Positions 7,852-14,104 of a DNA stretch of 14,104 nucleotides are shown piece after piece (the stretch's first letter is position 1; each line of letters starts with the position of its first letter). The DNA comes from JAWXCM01 sp034408745 (GTDB lineage Bacteria; Acidobacteriota; Terriglobia; Bryobacterales; Bryobacteraceae). The stretch covers positions 1 to 14,104 of the forward strand of contig JAWXCM010000250.1 of the NCBI GenBank assembly GCA_034408745.1, read 5' to 3'. Position numbers and translations under genes: made by a program. Under the pieces are notes generated by a model. That model did not search any database. It was not told the origin of the DNA and saw only the letters and a list, made by a program, of their open reading frames with translations.

Positions 7852-9297
7852 CTAGAACTGAAAGTACAGGAACTGGACGGTGGCGGAATCGGCCGCGAAT
7901 AACAAAGTCACAAACAAGGCCGCATAGCTCAGCGACCAGCGTACCAAGACGGGCCGTTGACCAATCCATTCGCGCAGGCTGACGTGCGACTGGAAGTACT
8001 GGACCACCTCAAGGAGAGCGATGCAGACCAACGCAAGAATCATCTGGCTCTTGTCGAGACCACCGTTGAAAATTACCTTCGAGAGATCGAGGCGCCTCAC
8101 GTTTTCGGCGAGGACGCCGATGTCGGCAAATGAGTTCGCGCGGAAAAACACCCACGCGAGCAGCACAGCATGGAATGTCACCAGCATTTGGAGCGCGTGG
8201 CGCAGTCTCGGCAATTTGCTGATGCCGGTGATATTCGCGACCCTTTCCCGGAACCCGGCGGTAGCCAGCGATGCCACGCTCAGCAAGCCGTGGATGCCGC
8301 CCCACACAACGAAGGTCCAGCTCGCGCCGTGCCACAGTCCACATACCAGAAAGACGATGACCACATTCCGATAGCCCTTCAGTTTACTCTTGCGGCTGAC
8401 ACCGAGGGCGAAAAACAGGTACTCGCGAAACCAGCTGGTCAGGGTGATATGCCAGCGCTGCCAAAAGTCGCGAATCGATGTCGCTGCATAGGGACGGCGG
8501 AAGTTCTCCGGAAGCGTGTAGCCCAAAACCTGGGCGCAGCCGCGGGCGATGTCGGTGTAGCCCGAGAAGTCGCAATAGATCTGATAGGCAAAGAAATACG
8601 TCGCGATTATAATGTCCCACCCGAAGTGGTCCTTTGGATGGTCATAAACCTGGCTCACGTAGATGGCAAGCCGGTCGGCAATAACCAGCTTCTTGAAGAA
8701 GCCCCACAACATGAGTTGCAGGCCGGCGGTCAGATTGTTGTAGTCGAACGAGTGGGTCGCGGCATGCTGCGGCAGCAATTGACGGGCCCGGCTAATGGGG
8801 CCGGCCATAAGAGCGGGAAAGAAGGCGAGAAAGAGCGCATAGCGGGACAGCTTTGTTTCTGGCTCCTGGTTTTGCCGGTAGACATCGATAACATAGCCGA
8901 GAGTCTGGAAGGTATAGAAAGAAATTCCTGCTGGCAGTGCTGCGTCAACGCCGTAGAAGAGGACGGGAAGAGAATATCGATCGGCGATATTCTGCATGGT
9001 GATTGCGATCAGGTTGTAGTACTTGAGAGTAAACAGGATTCCGATGTTCAGCGCGAGGCTCGCCAGCAACCAGCGTTTCCTGATAGTTTCATCGGAGTGG
9101 CTGGCAATTCTCTTCCCGATGAACCAGTCGGCGACGGTTGGGATCGCAAGCATGAGGACATATTCAGGCTTCCATGCCATGTAAAATCCATAGCTGGCCA
9201 GCAGCAGAACGATCCACCGGAACGGCCTCGGAACAAGGAAATAGACAAGCACGACGGACGGGAAGAAGTAAAGGAACTGTACGCTGTTGAAAGCCAT
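7852..9297 (-). CDS. MBOAT-family membrane-bound O-acyltransferase (AlgI/DltB-like)
   Basis: Polytopic membrane acyltransferase of 481 residues, within the usual AlgI/PatA length. Residues 243-253 are DFSGYTDIARG and residues 268-292 contain RRPYAATSIRDFWQRWHITL, the MBOAT core with His283. The invariant catalytic histidine is His323 in CGLWHGASWTFVVWG. Hydrophobic segments are spread along the chain, starting with FLYFFPSVVLVYFLV. Homologues form a pore through which an acyl group from a cytoplasmic donor reaches an outer acceptor. Its ATG overlaps the TAA of the upstream ketoacyl-synthase-like gene (TAATG), and the SGNH gene begins 2 bases after its stop. The ACP gene in the same operon suggests an acyl-ACP donor, as DltC is for DltB, rather than free acetyl-CoA. 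The acceptor is unknown. Confidence 0.96.
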   Translation of the reverse strand: MAFNSVQFLYFFPSVVLVYFLVPRPFRWIVLLLASYGFYMAWKPEYVLMLAIPTVADWFIGKRIASHSDETIRKRWLLASLALNIGILFTLKYYNLIAITMQNIADRYSLPVLFYGVDAALPAGISFYTFQTLGYVIDVYRQNQEPETKLSRYALFLAFFPALMAGPISRARQLLPQHAATHSFDYNNLTAGLQLMLWGFFKKLVIADRLAIYVSQVYDHPKDHFGWDIIIATYFFAYQIYCDFSGYTDIARGCAQVLGYTLPENFRRPYAATSIRDFWQRWHITLTSWFREYLFFALGVSRKSKLKGYRNVVIVFLVCGLWHGASWTFVVWGGIHGLLSVASLATAGFRERVANITGISKLPRLRHALQMLVTFHAVLLAWVFFRANSFADIGVLAENVRRLDLSKVIFNGGLDKSQMILALVCIALLEVVQYFQSHVSLREWIGQRPVLVRWSLSYAALFVTLLFAADSATVQFLYFQF

Positions 9298-10250
9298 TAC
9301 CCGTTAGCGCCGCCTGGATTTGAAGGAATAGCGAGCAGAGCTCCCCAGTGAAATCCCGCCCCGAACGCCGCGAAGCACACAGGACCAGGCACGATGTCCC
9401 CGTGCTGACCGAACCATTCCGAGGCAGCAATCAACATGGAAGCTGAGGATGTATTGCCGTACCGGGCAATGTTCGAATAAAAGCGGTCGCCCGGCACGTG
9501 CAACGCGGCGGCAACTTTCATAATCAGGTTTTGATTCGCCTGGTGCATCAGGAAACAAATCACATCTTCCGGTGCCACGGCATTACGCTCGAGCACCTCA
9601 GAGATCGCGCGCGGGATTTTCCGGGAAGCCTGCATGATCACGGAGCGTCCGTTCATTGTTACTGATTCGCCGAATTCGAGTCTGAGGTCTTCGGCAAACG
9701 CTCCATCCGAGCACAGCACAACATCTGCCACTTCCATCGGTCCTGATTCGGGGCTTACGAGGCATGCACCCGCGCCGTCGCCGAAGAGTATCGAAGTGTT
9801 CTTGTCGCCCGGGTTTTGAAGGACCACTGAAGACATCTTTTCGGAGCCGATGACGAGCACATTCCCGAACTGTGCTGCGAGCTGATTCGCCATCCCGATG
9901 GCAAACAAGCCGCCGGCGCTGGCCACAGGAACGTCAATCGCAGGGATGTTCTCGAGTCCCAGCGCGCGAGCAACCGCGCAGGCAGGCCCGGGAAATCGAC
10001 GTTCCGACGTGCCAGAAGCGACCATGATCATGCCAATCGCGGACGGGGGTAACTGAGCCGAGTCCAGGCAGACCCGGCCGGCCTGGAATGCAAGGTCGGC
10101 CACGCTCTCGGCAGGATCCGCAAAACGCCGTTGCTCAATGCCGGAGACGTTCACGATCCATTCCGCCTCACAACCGGCGATGCGGGCCATTTCCTCGTTG
10201 TCGACTACGCGATTGGGGAGATGATGGCCGAACGCCCTTAGAAACGCCAC
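9297..10250 (-). CDS. 3-oxoacyl-ACP synthase III (FabH)-like protein with Ser in place of the catalytic Cys
   Basis: Thiolase-fold protein of 317 residues. The N-terminus (GHHLPNRVVDNEEMARI, EWIVNVSGIEQRR) and C-terminus (FAAFGAGFHWGALLA) are typical of KAS III. Catalytic His236 lies in LMHQANQNLI and Asn266 in RYGNTSSAS. At the nucleophile elbow, where FabH has AACAG, this protein reads VPVASAGG: residue 111 is Ser, codon AGC at 9920-9918. Normal Claisen condensation is therefore doubtful. KAS III relatives such as DpsC work with Ser, and others act as acyltransferases, so loading or moving an acyl group on the ACP is the best guess. The start is GTG at 10250, with GGAG 10 bases upstream, lying 6 bases past the ACP stop. 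The stop overlaps the MBOAT start by one base. The gene is intact, not a decayed relic. Confidence 0.92.
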   Translation of the reverse strand: MAFLRAFGHHLPNRVVDNEEMARIAGCEAEWIVNVSGIEQRRFADPAESVADLAFQAGRVCLDSAQLPPSAIGMIMVASGTSERRFPGPACAVARALGLENIPAIDVPVASAGGLFAIGMANQLAAQFGNVLVIGSEKMSSVVLQNPGDKNTSILFGDGAGACLVSPESGPMEVADVVLCSDGAFAEDLRLEFGESVTMNGRSVIMQASRKIPRAISEVLERNAVAPEDVICFLMHQANQNLIMKVAAALHVPGDRFYSNIARYGNTSSASMLIAASEWFGQHGDIVPGPVCFAAFGAGFHWGALLAIPSNPGGANG

Positions 10251-10256
10251 CTTGTT

Positions 10257-10490
10257 CTATCTCCGGCTCGAAATGTATTGCTCGATACGTACAATGGAGT
10301 CGAATTTGCGGGGGCTAAGGTCGGAATCCGGGATGCTAATCGCGAACTCCTCTTCGAGAGCCGAAACGAGATCGGTCAGCGCAAACGAGTCCAGCCAGCC
10401 GGAGTCAAACAGGGAGACCTGTACATCCGGCACGTCAGACTTTTTAGAAATCTGTTGAATTAGCGCAATAATTTTAGACTGGTCGGACAT
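10257..10490 (-). CDS. Acyl carrier protein
   Basis: Carrier protein of 77 residues, the normal ACP length. The phosphopantetheine site is Ser35 in DSGWLDSFALTDLV, followed by LEEEFAISIPDSDL and a helix ending FDSIVRIEQYISSRR. The ATG at 10490 is chosen because it gives exactly one carrier domain; the frame is open upstream to 10628 but that part has no carrier-like sequence and overlaps the divergent gene. It is the first gene of the acylation operon, 6 bases from the FabH-like gene, and there is no fatty-acid synthesis gene nearby, so it is probably dedicated to this pathway rather than the housekeeping AcpP. The Trp before Leu-Asp-Ser differs from the common ADSLD form of AcpP and is more like the carriers of specialised pathways. 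Confidence 0.91.
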   Translation of the reverse strand: MSDQSKIIALIQQISKKSDVPDVQVSLFDSGWLDSFALTDLVSALEEEFAISIPDSDLSPRKFDSIVRIEQYISSRR

Positions 10491-10511
10491 AGTGCTCGCT
10501 GGATTGTGGCA

Positions 10512-10524
10512 TGTCCTTATCATA
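10512..10524 (-). promoter_or_regulatory. Putative -10 element of the acylation operon
   Basis: The minus strand reads TATGAT at 10524-10519, five of six matches to TATAAT, followed by AAGGACA. Transcription would start near 10511, giving a leader of about 21 bases before the ACP ATG at 10490. No good -35 was found at the right distance. The overlapping 12-mer ATGATAAGGACA also occurs upstream of the gene at 2637. The element lies in the short space between the divergent ACP and phosphodiesterase genes. Confidence 0.35.
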
Positions 10525-10559
10525 CATGAAAGCTTTTGCGGATAGGATACCCTCGAAGA

Positions 10560-11840
10560 GTGCGACTCGTTACTGCTTTGTTCCTCGCGGCTGCGCTGTT
10601 GCCCGCTCAGGTTCGTCGCGACCGTCATGTCGTGATCATCAGCATTGATGGCTTTCCGGCATTTTCACTGCGGGACCCGGCATTGCCGGTGCCGAATCTG
10701 CGGCGGCTGGCCGCTGCCGGGGCGTTCGCCGACGGGGGCATGGAGACGGTGAATCCGGCCGTGACCTGGCCGAATCATACGTCGATGATCACGGGTGTTC
10801 GGCCGGCCCGGCATGGCGTGATTTACAACGGGCTGCCGGTTCGGGGCGAGGGCGGAATTCCGGTAAAGCTGGAGCCGTGGGCCGACAAGGACAAGCTGGT
10901 GCTGAGTCCCACGCTCTACGACGTGGCCTTTAAGGCGGGACTGACCACGGGCGAGATCGACTGGGTGGCGATTACGAATCCGGGGACGATCACTTACTCA
11001 TTTGCGGAGGTCCCAAAAGTTGACGCAGCCTGTGTCAAAGAGATGATCGCCGCGGGTGGGGTAAGCGAGGCTGAGGTCAGTGGATTTCGCAGCCTCAATA
11101 TTGTCATGCGGGATGAGTTGTGGACTCGTGCGGCCGAGCACATGATCGAGAAACACAAGCCGAACCTGCTGCTGTTTCACACGCTGACTACCGATTCGTC
11201 GCAGCATCAGTACGGGGCCGGGAGTCTCGGCGGGAACTCTGCCCTGGCACTGGCGGATGCCCGGGTGGGACGGGTGTTGGACGCGATTCAGCGGGCGGGC
11301 ATTCAGGACTCGACGACGGTGATCGTGGTGTCGGACCACGGGTTCCGGTCGTACAAGGCGAGTATCAATCCACTGGACCGGCTGCCGGCTGACATCGCCA
11401 AAGACGTATTTTCGTTCCCGGAAGGGGGTACGGCGATGATCTACATCCGGAGTTCGCGGCGGGCGGAACTGACGCCCAGGGTTCGGGCTATCTTTGCGGC
11501 ATCGGGAGACGGGATCGCCTCGGTGGTCGGCCCTGAAGACTTTGGGAAGCTGGGATATCCGGATTTGGAAAAGAGCGACCGGATGGCGGACTTAGTTCTT
11601 GCCGCTACACCGGGTTACACGTTCGGCGGGAGATCGGGAGCTTCTACGGGCGGGTCGCACGGGTACCTGAGCACCGATTCAGACATGGACGCGATCTTCA
11701 TCGCTTCCGGTGCGGGGGTGCGTCCTGGAGTAAAGCTTGGGAAAATACGCAATCTGGACGTTGCTCCGACAGCTGCAAAGCTGCTCGGGCTGGAGATGTC
11801 GGACATTGAAGGGAAGCCGCTAACCGCTGCGCTCAGGTGA
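10560..11840 (+). CDS. Exported phosphodiesterase/nucleotide pyrophosphatase (alkaline phosphatase superfamily)
   Basis: Metal-dependent phosphodiesterase of 426 residues from the GTG at 10560. The frame extends to a TTG at 10536, but GTG 10560 places a short signal peptide (RLVTALFLAAALLPAQ) at the very N-terminus. The family's metal and active-site motifs are all present: Asp30 in VIISIDGFP, the nucleophile Thr69 in VTWPNHTSMITG, Asp212 and His216 in TTDSSQHQYG, Asp259-His260 in VVSDHGF, and His367 in TGGSHGYLS. The enzymes hydrolyse phosphodiester or pyrophosphate bonds in nucleotides or lipid headgroups outside the cytoplasm. It diverges from the acylation operon with a 69-base gap; a functional link is not shown. 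The substrate is unknown. Confidence 0.93.
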   Translation: MRLVTALFLAAALLPAQVRRDRHVVIISIDGFPAFSLRDPALPVPNLRRLAAAGAFADGGMETVNPAVTWPNHTSMITGVRPARHGVIYNGLPVRGEGGIPVKLEPWADKDKLVLSPTLYDVAFKAGLTTGEIDWVAITNPGTITYSFAEVPKVDAACVKEMIAAGGVSEAEVSGFRSLNIVMRDELWTRAAEHMIEKHKPNLLLFHTLTTDSSQHQYGAGSLGGNSALALADARVGRVLDAIQRAGIQDSTTVIVVSDHGFRSYKASINPLDRLPADIAKDVFSFPEGGTAMIYIRSSRRAELTPRVRAIFAASGDGIASVVGPEDFGKLGYPDLEKSDRMADLVLAATPGYTFGGRSGASTGGSHGYLSTDSDMDAIFIASGAGVRPGVKLGKIRNLDVAPTAAKLLGLEMSDIEGKPLTAALR

Positions 11841-11913
11841 CCGTACGACTTCGGTACCACCAACCTCTAAGGGTGCTCAGGAGTACCGCTACGGTGGCGT
11901 AGGGTCTTGTATT

Positions 11914-12288
11914 GTGAGAGTTCGGGCGGTTAAGATCCACTACAGCAATATGAATCCCGCTATAGCAAATACCCGGATTGAGCCGATACAAAGCAGCTGG
12001 CTGTTGGTGTCGATTTACTTCTATCTGCAGGTTCTCGACCTGATGACCACGACTGTGTTTCTGGCAAATGGGATTGAAGAAGCGAACCCCATGCTGAGGT
12101 TCTTCATGCAGTTCGGACCGTCGCCGATCCTGGGTCTTGCGTTTGGTAAGGCGCTTGGGGTGTTGCTGGGCGTGTTTTGCTGGAAGCAGGAACGTCTGAC
12201 GCTGCTGGCGCGCGCCAACGTGTTCTTCGGGCTTCTGGTGATGTGGAATCTGTTTGCGATGCTTCTACGGGCTTACGGCGGTCACTAG
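11914..12288 (+). CDS. Small membrane protein, DUF5658-like
   Basis: Protein of 124 residues with three hydrophobic segments, roughly residues 28-52, 67-90 and 98-118. The stretch LQVLDLMTTTVFLANGIEEANPML matches the pattern I recall for DUF5658 (aspartate and threonines, then Gly, Glu and Asn-Pro), a family of unknown function. The GTG at 11914 has AGGG about 9 bases upstream. An in-frame ATG at 11950 (residue 13) has no ribosome site but would also keep all membrane segments, so the start is unsure. Its TAG stop shares a CTAG palindrome with the stop of the convergent Uma2 gene. Confidence 0.78.
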   Translation: MRVRAVKIHYSNMNPAIANTRIEPIQSSWLLVSIYFYLQVLDLMTTTVFLANGIEEANPMLRFFMQFGPSPILGLAFGKALGVLLGVFCWKQERLTLLARANVFFGLLVMWNLFAMLLRAYGGH

Positions 12289-12838
12289 GCTTCAAAGATT
12301 CGACTGACGGCAAGGATTTTGCCTGGGCTGAGGAGGTCCATGGGGATCTCGTCGCCTGGCGCAAAGGACTGGCTGGATTTGTCGTCATAGTTGATGTGGA
12401 CGCGACGGTTCTTCTCATCCACGATCCAGAATTGCTTCGAGCCGTGGGTCAGGCAGAGGACGCACTTTTCGCGCATCTCGCGCGCGGTATTTGAGGGCGA
12501 CAGGATTTCGATGGTGATATCGGGAGCGCCCTGAAGGTTGCCGTCGGGATCTGTTTGTGCCCAGCGTTCCCGACTGATGTAGCCCACGTCTGCGACGCGC
12601 ATGTCGTACTCCGGGTATGCGCAGAACGGCATCTCCATACTCACGAAGCTGCCGGACGGCGCCTGTTCGCCGAGCAGTGCCATCAAATCAAACGAACCTG
12701 CAGCCACAAATGCCGATTTTTGGGTCTGGTCACCGGAACGATTTCACCGGCGTGCAACTCCCACCCGAACTCTCCAGTCGGTTCTGGCTTTGCCTGAAAC
12801 TCGGCGACCGAGATCAGGCGGAGGGGAAGCGGGATCAT
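12285..12838 (-). pseudogene. Uma2-family endonuclease gene, interrupted by one frameshift
   Basis: Uma2 proteins have a PD-(D/E)XK nuclease fold, typically about 185-190 residues. Here the N-terminal part starts at ATG 12838, overlapping the YHS-gene stop as ATGA. It reads MIPLPLRLISVAEFQAKPEP, then GWELHAGEIVPV and NRHLWLQVRLI, and meets TGA at 12685-12683. The next frame then continues the same family without a break: DLMALLGEQAPSGSF, EYDMRVADVGYISRERW, GAPDITIEILSPSNTAREMREK (catalytic Asp, Glu and Lys region) and KQFWIVDEKNRRVHI, ending at 12285. Restoring one base near 12690 gives RLDLMALLG and a protein of about 185 residues. The C-terminal part alone could start at GTG 12707 (140 residues) but would lack the first strands. 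This is either a recent inactivation or a sequencing error. Confidence 0.85.
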
Positions 12839-13122
12839 TTATGTCGGTCGCGGCACTCGGGGGAGCAGAAGTAGAGGGTCTCGCCTTTGACTGACTTTGT
12901 TACGGCGCTGGATTCGGGGATGAACATGCCACAGACGGGGTCTCGGCGGAGGGCGCCTCCGGTAGTCTCGGCGGCGGGACGAGGGGGCGGGGGAGTCGCT
13001 GGACCGCGCTGGGCTCCGCCTCCCGTCATCTCTGAAAAGCTTTTGGACAGTACCCCGGCGATCATCCGGAACACGGTCAGGATGAACACGGTTATGATCG
13101 CGAGGAGTAAGGCTCGTAGCAT
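12835..13122 (-). CDS. Membrane-anchored YHS/TRASH-type metal-binding protein
   Basis: Protein of 95 residues. Residues 2-24 are a hydrophobic anchor (LRALLLAIITVFILTVF). A Pro/Gly-rich linker (about 34-58) leads to a C-terminal YHS-like domain: RRDPVCGMFIPESSAV, then GETLYFCSPECRDRHK. Cys63, Cys86 and Cys90 are the conserved cysteines likely to bind a metal ion. The ATG at 13122 has a perfect GGAGG (13134-13130) 7 bases upstream. Its TGA overlaps the Uma2 start in ATGA. YHS domains occur in metal-handling proteins, but no metal transporter is visible here, so the role is open. Confidence 0.86.
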   Translation of the reverse strand: MLRALLLAIITVFILTVFRMIAGVLSKSFSEMTGGGAQRGPATPPPPRPAAETTGGALRRDPVCGMFIPESSAVTKSVKGETLYFCSPECRDRHK

Positions 13123-13129
13123 GGGTCAG

Positions 13130-13134
13130 CCTCC
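13130..13134 (-). promoter_or_regulatory. Ribosome binding site deciding the YHS-gene start
   Basis: GGAGG on the minus strand, 7 bases before the ATG at 13122. It is the strongest Shine-Dalgarno sequence in the window and supports this start over the overlapping frame that opens at 13141. Confidence 0.7.
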
Positions 13135-13142
13135 GAAACAAC

Positions 13143-13176
13143 GAAGCGACGCCCGGGATTCCCGCAGCGCCGCTTC
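13143..13176 (-). terminator. Hairpin between the TPR and YHS genes, possible terminator
   Basis: GAAGCG (13143-13148) pairs with CGCTTC (13171-13176); after an A/C mismatch, CGC (13150-13152) pairs with GCG (13167-13169), and an inner CGGG-ATT-CCCG stem-loop (13154-13164) closes it. That is 13 base pairs in all. On the minus strand it is followed by GTTGTTT, only a weak T tract. It lies after the TPR stop (13198) and before the YHS ribosome site, so it may end or attenuate transcription from the TPR gene. Confidence 0.45.
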
Positions 13177-13197
13177 TTCGTTTAAGGAGTCAAAGTC

Positions 13198-14104
13198 TTA
13201 CTTTTTACGGCCGGGCGCCGGTTTCCTGGCGTTCGGGTTCTGGTACTGTGTTTCGACCCTGGAGCCCATGGTGGCGAGCATACCTTTGCACGATTCGGCG
13301 AACGGCCCATCGGGTTTCAGGGCGAGGTACTTCTGGAACGCGTCACCAGTGCCTTCCGGGAAGACCAGGCTTCCGTCGGCCTTGGTGGTCGCCTTGCCAG
13401 TCAGGCAAATACCGTACTGGTAGAAGGCGTCGGCGTAGTTGGGATCCTTCTCCGTCGCGTTCTTGAAGGCGCTGCAGGCCGCATCGGTCTGACCTGCGTT
13501 GGTGAGGACGGCACCCATGTTGAAGTAGTATCGGCCAGCGTTGGCCGGATCGAGAGCGACGGCCTTGTTGAGCTCCGCTTCCATTTCGGGGAACTTCTTC
13601 ATGCGGGCGAACACGAGGGCCAGGTTGTTGATGTAACCGGCGTCGGTGGGGAGGAGCTCCATCGCTTTGCGGTAATTCTCAACGGCCTTTTCCATCGACG
13701 GCATCGACTCGGCGGGATTGGTCTGAGTCTTGGACATTTCCGAGTAGACTTCGGCGAGATTGCCCCAGATCACATGCTGTTTGGGATCGAGGGTGCTTGC
13801 CTTGGTGAACGCTTCGACGGCGGCGGGAAACTGTTTCGTTTTAAGAGCTTCCATACCGGCGTTGAAGGCGTCGTTCAACTCTTTGTTCTTTGACATGGCC
13901 GCGGAGCGTTCTTTCATCGCCTTTTCGATGGCGGCCTTCTGCTCCGGGCTCATGTCGCGAGCCTGTTCTTTGGTTATTTCACCAGTGGCGGCGGAAGCCT
14001 GGAGGGCCTTCTGCTTGTTCGCCATCTGCTCCAGGTCGAAGTTGATGATGGTCGGGTCGCCGAGCACCTTGATGTTGTGTTTTTCGTCGCGGAAGATGAA
14101 GTGC
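13198..14104 (-). CDS. Tetratricopeptide-repeat protein (5' end outside window)
   Basis: The frame is open to the window edge; codons before the GTG at 14067 read HFIFRDEKHNIK, in line with the rest, so that GTG is an internal valine. About 302 residues are visible. After a charged helical spacer rich in Lys, Glu and Gln (about 14030-13885), five TPR-like units follow: ALKTKQFPAAVEAFTKAS; a longer unit with an insertion ending YRKAMELLP; YINNLALVFARMKKFPEME; YYFNMGAVLTNAGQTDAA; and a degenerate last one (FYQYGICLTGKATTK). The tail (RKPAPGRKK) is strongly basic. The beginning resembles the end of a carboxypeptidase-regulatory-like domain, as found before TPRs in acidobacterial proteins; this is inference because the domain is off the edge. 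TPRs mediate protein contacts; no specific function can be given. Confidence 0.9.
   Translation of the reverse strand, partial: HFIFRDEKHNIKVLGDPTIINFDLEQMANKQKALQASAATGEITKEQARDMSPEQKAAIEKAMKERSAAMSKNKELNDAFNAGMEALKTKQFPAAVEAFTKASTLDPKQHVIWGNLAEVYSEMSKTQTNPAESMPSMEKAVENYRKAMELLPTDAGYINNLALVFARMKKFPEMEAELNKAVALDPANAGRYYFNMGAVLTNAGQTDAACSAFKNATEKDPNYADAFYQYGICLTGKATTKADGSLVFPEGTGDAFQKYLALKPDGPFAESCKGMLATMGSRVETQYQNPNARKPAPGRKK

Noticed and set aside
7850..7969. Start of the SGNH protein at 7969
   Set aside because: It would overlap the MBOAT coding end by 118 bases and place 40 non-family residues before the membrane anchor. ATG at 7849 fits the operon spacing.
8170..9351. Plus-strand open frame of 393 codons
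   Set aside because: Antisense to the MBOAT gene, which has its catalytic His motif and family length.
10491..10628. N-terminal extension of the ACP to 123 residues
   Set aside because: The extension has no carrier-domain sequence, covers the divergent promoter region and overlaps the phosphodiesterase start. ATG at 10490 gives the normal 77-residue ACP.
11852..11888. Inverted repeat CGGTAC ... GTACCG after the phosphodiesterase gene
   Set aside because: Only 6 bp with a loop of about 25 bases and no T tract; not distinguishable from chance.
12683..12707. Programmed ribosomal frameshift in the Uma2 gene
   Set aside because: A -1 shift would be needed, but the junction has no canonical X-XXY-YYZ slippery heptamer and I saw no stimulatory structure. 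Simple one-base loss is more economical.
14065..14067. GTG as the start of the TPR gene
   Set aside because: The frame stays open upstream to the window edge with plausible coding sequence, so this is an internal valine of a gene cut by the window.

Overview
The window is about 60% G+C and looks like a chromosomal segment of an acidobacterium, most likely of the Solibacter/Bryobacter type. This is inferred from family content alone: a large Oar-like TonB-dependent receptor with an N-terminal carboxypeptidase-regulatory-like domain, a membrane protein with the N-terminal domain common in that group, a GMC dehydrogenase paired with a Tat-exported gluconate 2-dehydrogenase subunit 3, and a TPR protein that probably follows a similar beta-sandwich domain. 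I see no tRNA, rRNA, CRISPR array, insertion sequence or phage gene.

Layout. (1) 1-2483, minus: TonB-dependent receptor, 3' end outside the window. (2) 2637-3878, plus: divergent ToxR-like membrane protein. (3) 4039-6271, minus: two-gene oxidoreductase unit (Tat-signal subunit, then FAD-dependent GMC subunit with a four-cysteine motif). (4) 6335-10490, minus: tight operon of acyl carrier protein, ketoacyl-synthase-III-like protein, MBOAT acyltransferase, membrane-anchored SGNH hydrolase and a lipoprotein with a 'GWAVD' beta-sandwich domain. (5) 10560-11840, plus: exported phosphodiesterase/nucleotide pyrophosphatase. (6) 11914-12288, plus: small DUF5658-like membrane protein. (7) 12285-14104, minus: TPR protein (5' end outside the window), YHS-domain protein, and a Uma2-family nuclease gene broken by one frameshift.

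The most interesting part is region 4. Its gene content parallels the Dlt system (carrier DltC, MBOAT DltB, SGNH DltD) and the alginate acetylation machinery, but it has no adenylating ligase. In the ligase's place is a FabH-fold protein whose catalytic cysteine is a serine, while the catalytic His and Asn remain. A reasonable hypothesis is that the FabH-like protein loads or moves an acyl group on the dedicated ACP, the MBOAT carries it across the membrane, and the SGNH protein transfers it to an extracytoplasmic acceptor, perhaps bound by the lipoprotein. Stop/start overlaps and gaps of a few bases join the genes, so they very probably work together. The acyl group and the acceptor cannot be read from the sequence.

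Region 3 encodes a periplasmic dehydrogenase in which only the small subunit carries an export signal, so the large subunit is expected to be carried out with it. Regions 1 and 2 form a divergent receptor/regulator pair with one shared 153-base intergenic space.
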